DNA of 64,000 nt, from the NCBI GenBank assembly GCA_964354655.1, contig CAYHAL010000004.1:1-64000 (forward strand). The letters run 5' to 3'. The notes under the pieces are model-generated. The model worked only from the letters and a program-made list of their open reading frames with translations. It ran no database searches and was not told where the DNA came from. The position numbers and the translations under genes were made by a program. The stretch comes from E44-bin46 sp964354655 (GTDB taxonomy: Bacteria > Chloroflexota > Dehalococcoidia > Dehalococcoidales > E44-bin46). Each line of letters starts with the position of its first letter. Within the stretch, counting starts at the first letter, position 1. Shown in pieces: positions 60,987 through 64,000 of this stretch.

Positions 60987-63059
60987 ATGAAAGTGGAGAT
61001 GACGGACTTAGCCCAGGTAAAAGAAAGAATAGAGCAGCTAAGGGCTCAGATTAACTACCATAACTATCGCTACTATGTGCTGGATAGCCCCGAGATTACC
61101 GATGCCGAGTACGACTTGTTAATGCAGGAACTAAAGCAACTGGAGGAAGAATACCCCCAGTTCCTGACCCCCGACTCACCCACTCAGCGGGTTGGTGCTG
61201 CCCCGGTGGAAGCCTTTGGCGTAGTGGAACACCCCTTGCCCCTACTATCTTTAGGCAATGCCTTCTCCGAAGAGGAATTAATCGCTTGGTATACACGAAC
61301 CTCAAAGCTGGTAGCTGGGCAGCCGTTCAAATTTGTCTGCGAGCATAAGATTGACGGGTTAGCGGTAGCCCTGACCTATGTTAATGGTCGACTGGTTACG
61401 GGGGCTACCCGCGGCGATGGCTTCCATGGTGAAAATATCACCCAGAACCTGCGAACCATCAGGAGTATCCCGCTTTCGGTGCCCAAAGAGGCACCACCCC
61501 GGTTTGAGGTGCGGGGCGAGGTTTTCTTGCCCAAGGCTGGTTTTCATAAACTAAATGAAGAGCGGGCTAAGGAAGGGCTGCCCCTGTTCGCTAACCCCAG
61601 GAACGCCGCTGCTGGCTCAGTGCGCCAGCTTGACCCACGCATTACGGCTAAACGCCCACTGGATATATATATTTATATGCTGGGTTATGCTGAGGGTAAG
61701 GCTACTCCCCCAACTCACTGGGAAACTATGGAGTATCTCAAGTCCTTGGGCTTTAAGGTAAACCCGAATAATAGCCTATTTACCACCATTGAGCAGGTTG
61801 AACAGTACCACCATACCTGGGTAGAGAAACGGGAAGGCTTACCCTATGAAGCCGATGGCATCGTGGTTAAAGTTGACTCGCTTGAGCTACAACGGCAATT
61901 GGGAAGCATCGGTCATGAACCACGATGGTCCATAGCCTATAAGTTCCCAGCGGTTCAAGGTACCGGCTACCTGAAGGAAATAAAAATCAGTATTGGTCGA
62001 ACCGGTACCCTTAACCCCTATGCCGTCTTGGAGCCACCGGTCTCTGTAGGTGGTGTCACCATTCGAACCGCTGCCCTTCATAATGAAGACGACATCAGGC
62101 GCAAGGACATCCGTGAGGGTGATTGGGTTGTCGTCCAGCGGGCAGGACAAGTCATACCCGAAATCGTGGAACCAATCAAAAGTAAACGCACCGGGCAAGA
62201 AAAGGAATTCGACCTCCTAGAAAAGATTTTTGATAAGGAAAAACAACGTCCGGCATGCCCGATATGCGGGGCTGAGGTGATTAAACCGGAAGGCGAGGTA
62301 ATGTACTACTGCTCTAACGCTGCCTGCCCGGCCCAAATCCATGAGCGACTAGAGCATTTTGCTTCCCGGGGAGGTATGGATATTAGAGGCATAGGCGAAT
62401 CACAGAGTGCCATGTTGTTAAGGGAAGGGCTGGTCAAGAATATTGCTGACCTATACAACCTCAAGGATAAGAAAGAGCAGCTTCTCAAATTAGAGAGAAT
62501 GGCTGAGAAGAGCGTAAATAATATACTTGAGGCTATTGAAAAGAGCAAAGAGACGCCGCTACCGAGGCTTATCTTTGCCCTGGGCATACGCCATATCGGT
62601 GAAGAAATGGCAGAAATCCTAGCCAGACACTTTGGCAGCATTGACTACGATAACCCTAATAGCCTGGCTAACGCTTCAAGAGAAAGGCTCACGTCCATTC
62701 CTACTGTTGGTCCCAAGATTGCCGACAGCATTATTGCCTTCTTCGGACAAGAAGAGAATCGTCGCATTATTGATAGGCTGAGAAAGGCAGGGGTCCGGTT
62801 AGAGGAGGAAGCGGTTAGACCAGAAGAGTTACCCTTAGCTGGACAGGAATTCGTCATCACCGGTAGGCTAGAGACCTTTAGCCGGCAGGAGGCAGAGACA
62901 CGGATAAAAGCCCTCGGTGGCACCGCCAAAAGCGATGTTACCAAGAAGACTACATACCTTGTCGTCGGAACTGACCCTGGCTCAAAACTAGCCCACGCCC
63001 AGGCTCTAGGCACCAAACAGCTCACCGAAGAGGAGCTCCTCCAACTTCTAGGGAAATAA
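60987..63059 (+). CDS. ligA: NAD+-dependent DNA ligase
   Basis: 690 residues. Catalytic KIDG (EHKIDGLAVAL) near 114, the OB-fold, Cys4 zinc finger (CPICG...CSNAACP near 425-448), helix-hairpin-helix repeats (IPTVGPKIADSIIAFFG) and C-terminal BRCT domain (LAGQEFVITGRLETFSRQEAE). The ATG at 60987 is chosen because family members begin shortly before the ERIEQLRAQINYHNYRYYV segment; GTGs and the ATG at 60957 are possible alternatives. Confidence 0.95.
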   Translation: MKVEMTDLAQVKERIEQLRAQINYHNYRYYVLDSPEITDAEYDLLMQELKQLEEEYPQFLTPDSPTQRVGAAPVEAFGVVEHPLPLLSLGNAFSEEELIAWYTRTSKLVAGQPFKFVCEHKIDGLAVALTYVNGRLVTGATRGDGFHGENITQNLRTIRSIPLSVPKEAPPRFEVRGEVFLPKAGFHKLNEERAKEGLPLFANPRNAAAGSVRQLDPRITAKRPLDIYIYMLGYAEGKATPPTHWETMEYLKSLGFKVNPNNSLFTTIEQVEQYHHTWVEKREGLPYEADGIVVKVDSLELQRQLGSIGHEPRWSIAYKFPAVQGTGYLKEIKISIGRTGTLNPYAVLEPPVSVGGVTIRTAALHNEDDIRRKDIREGDWVVVQRAGQVIPEIVEPIKSKRTGQEKEFDLLEKIFDKEKQRPACPICGAEVIKPEGEVMYYCSNAACPAQIHERLEHFASRGGMDIRGIGESQSAMLLREGLVKNIADLYNLKDKKEQLLKLERMAEKSVNNILEAIEKSKETPLPRLIFALGIRHIGEEMAEILARHFGSIDYDNPNSLANASRERLTSIPTVGPKIADSIIAFFGQEENRRIIDRLRKAGVRLEEEAVRPEELPLAGQEFVITGRLETFSRQEAETRIKALGGTAKSDVTKKTTYLVVGTDPGSKLAHAQALGTKQLTEEELLQLLGK

Positions 63060-63093
63060 CTTGACATGGAAAATGAAGTTTATCAAGGGTAGA

Positions 63094-63160
63094 TTGAAGG
63101 GGCGAAGCCCCTTCAAATCCTATACTCCCCCTCTCCTTTGAAGGAGAGGGGGAGTATAGG
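63094..63160 (+). repeat. Paired hairpin repeat between ligA and pth
   Basis: Two adjacent perfect hairpins: TTGAAGGGGC/GCCCCTTCAA (63094-63116, three-base loop) and a 20-base stem from 63119 to 63160 (CCTATACTCCCCCTCTCCTT with its complement around TG). The second core, CCCCCTCTCC, recurs at 63790-63816. This looks like a small intergenic repeat family rather than a simple terminator. Confidence 0.65.
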
Positions 63161-63183
63161 GGGTGAGGTAGGAAGTAGTCTTA

Positions 63184-63762
63184 ATGAAGTTAATTGTAGG
63201 ACTAGGTAACCCGGGACGCGGTTATGCCAATAACCGCCATAATGTAGGATTTGCCTGCCTTAACCATTTTGCCAGGACAGAGGGCATACGATTTGATAAA
63301 AAGCAAGGCAAAGCCCGGATTGGCATCGGTGAGGTAGCTGGCAGCAAAGTAGTCTTAGCCAAACCCCAGACCTATGTGAACCTGAGTGGTCAGTCAGTTA
63401 GCCGTCTGATAAAGAGATTTAACATCAACCTTAACGACCTTATAGTTATCCATGATGACCTTGACCTCCCGTTGGGCAAAATCCGCATCCGCCAGGGTAG
63501 TAGCTCTGGTGGGCATAAAGGAATTGATTCTATTATCTCTTCCCTGGGAAGCCAGGATTTTACCCGCCTCCGGGTAGGTATTGGACGACCAACCACCGAA
63601 GGCTTTGCCGAAACCAGCGAAACTGATATTGTTGCTTATGTACTTAGTAATTTCACCCCTGACGAAAAACAAATTATAGTCCAAGTCATCCCCGGGGTGA
63701 GTGAAGCCATTTACTGCCTCCTCAGCGAAGGTCTAGCAGTAGCTATGAACAAATATAACTAG
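63184..63762 (+). CDS. pth: Peptidyl-tRNA hydrolase
   Basis: 192 residues. IVGLGNPGRGYANNRHNVGF carries the catalytic His, HDDLDLPLGKIRI the Asp region, and GSSSGGHKGIDSI the substrate loop. Frees tRNA from dropped peptides during translation. Flanked on both sides by C/G-rich hairpin repeats. Confidence 0.95.
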   Translation: MKLIVGLGNPGRGYANNRHNVGFACLNHFARTEGIRFDKKQGKARIGIGEVAGSKVVLAKPQTYVNLSGQSVSRLIKRFNINLNDLIVIHDDLDLPLGKIRIRQGSSSGGHKGIDSIISSLGSQDFTRLRVGIGRPTTEGFAETSETDIVAYVLSNFTPDEKQIIVQVIPGVSEAIYCLLSEGLAVAMNKYN

Positions 63763-63789
63763 AATATTTATTAACCTCACCCCCTTAAT

Positions 63790-63921
63790 CCCCCTCTCCT
63801 TGAAAAGGAGAGGGGGAGGAAAAGAAAGAGGGGTTATAACCCATCTAAAACTCCCTAATAGTTAGCCTATCCAGAGAGAGTTTCAGCCTATCTAAGGAAC
63901 GTTAAAGAGAGGCAAAGCCTC
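63790..63921 (+). repeat. Hairpin repeats downstream of pth
   Basis: CCCCCTCTCCTT/AAGGAGAGGGGG (63790-63816, loop GAA) shares its core with the hairpin at 63119. A second hairpin, GAGAGGC aaa GCCTCTC, follows near 63908-63924, mirroring the GGGGC gaa GCCCC hairpin at 63094, but with the order of the two elements reversed. The remaining bases to 64000 are purine-rich and show no gene. Confidence 0.55.
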
Positions 63922-64000
63922 TCCTATAAAGCTAATCCCCCCCCCCATAATAGGGAGATGTATTCTTAGCATGAGGGGGAGGAGATTTTAGAGAGGGGCG

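Noticed and set aside
1..64000. CRISPR arrays, replication origin, rRNA genes
   Set aside because: No regularly spaced repeats, no DnaA-box cluster or dnaA/dnaN neighbourhood, and no rRNA-like sequence was seen.

Overview
The window looks like a chromosome segment from an anaerobic, fermentative bacterium. The best guess is a Dehalococcoidia-type Chloroflexota, probably an uncultured sediment or subsurface lineage. This is inferred from gene content: a reductive-dehalogenase-like Fe-S protein without an export signal, a tungsten-type aldehyde:ferredoxin oxidoreductase, a B12-dependent methylmalonyl-CoA mutase module, a Na+-pumping decarboxylase, ADP-forming acyl-CoA synthetase, RRM proteins with Gly-rich tails, and a tyrS / aminotransferase / serA / DUF1015 / ligA / pth block. 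No rRNA or marker gene is present to prove it.

Layout. 1-4.4 kb: tail of a trp operon (trpD partial, C, F, B, A) with overlapping genes. 4.4-14 kb: scarred region with half of a tRNA-Thr gene, a tyrosine-integrase remnant, a nuclease-like gene, a CxxC zinc-ribbon gene, two RRM genes, a GYD protein, then an operon with a Ca2+-type P-ATPase and the beta plus a tiny (45 aa) gamma subunit of a Na+-translocating decarboxylase, a DJ-1/PfpI gene, and three tRNAs (Leu, Arg, Val) followed by a serine-recombinase remnant. 14.5-25.4 kb: MFS transporter, acyl-CoA dehydrogenase, a dead IS3 element sitting in a sucC-like gene, CoA transferase, AlkD, a PanB homologue, an isochorismatase-fold protein, and an ISLre2-like remnant. 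25.6-33.7 kb: ferredoxin, aldehyde oxidoreductase, a complete TRAP transporter, the dehalogenase-like protein and a YcaO protein. 33.8-41 kb (minus strand): PEP-hydrolase-like and Tm-1-like pair, carboxyltransferase, methylmalonyl-CoA epimerase, split mutase, MeaB. 41.3-49.6 kb (plus strand): enoyl-CoA hydratase, 3-hydroxyacyl-CoA dehydrogenase, 4-hydroxybutyryl-CoA dehydratase-like protein, thiolase with its OB-fold partner, and ADP-forming acyl-CoA synthetase, interrupted by an ISL3 remnant. 49.7-54.2 kb: decayed genes, a second PanB with a U32-like protein, and the other half of the tRNA-Thr gene. 54.3-64 kb: housekeeping genes ribF, tyrS, aminotransferase, serA, DUF1015, ligA, pth, with hairpin repeats around pth.

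How it fits together. The 41-50 kb genes can carry 4-hydroxybutyryl-CoA or crotonyl-CoA through 3-hydroxybutyryl-CoA and acetoacetyl-CoA to acetyl-CoA and then acetate plus ATP. The neighbouring minus-strand genes interconvert succinyl-CoA and methylmalonyl-CoA and, with the Na+ pump membrane subunits near 11-12 kb, could decarboxylate methylmalonyl-CoA while exporting Na+. TRAP transport and the aldehyde oxidoreductase would supply organic acids and reduced ferredoxin.

Most notable: the two halves of one tRNA-Thr(CGT) gene lie 49 kb apart in inverted orientation, each joined at the anticodon loop to foreign sequence that reconstructs a symmetric attP-like site. This suggests a site-specific inversion of 5.2-54.1 kb, or an assembly join that must be excluded. 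Second is the dehalogenase-like/YcaO gene pair, and third a stem that buries the start codon of the zinc-ribbon gene.
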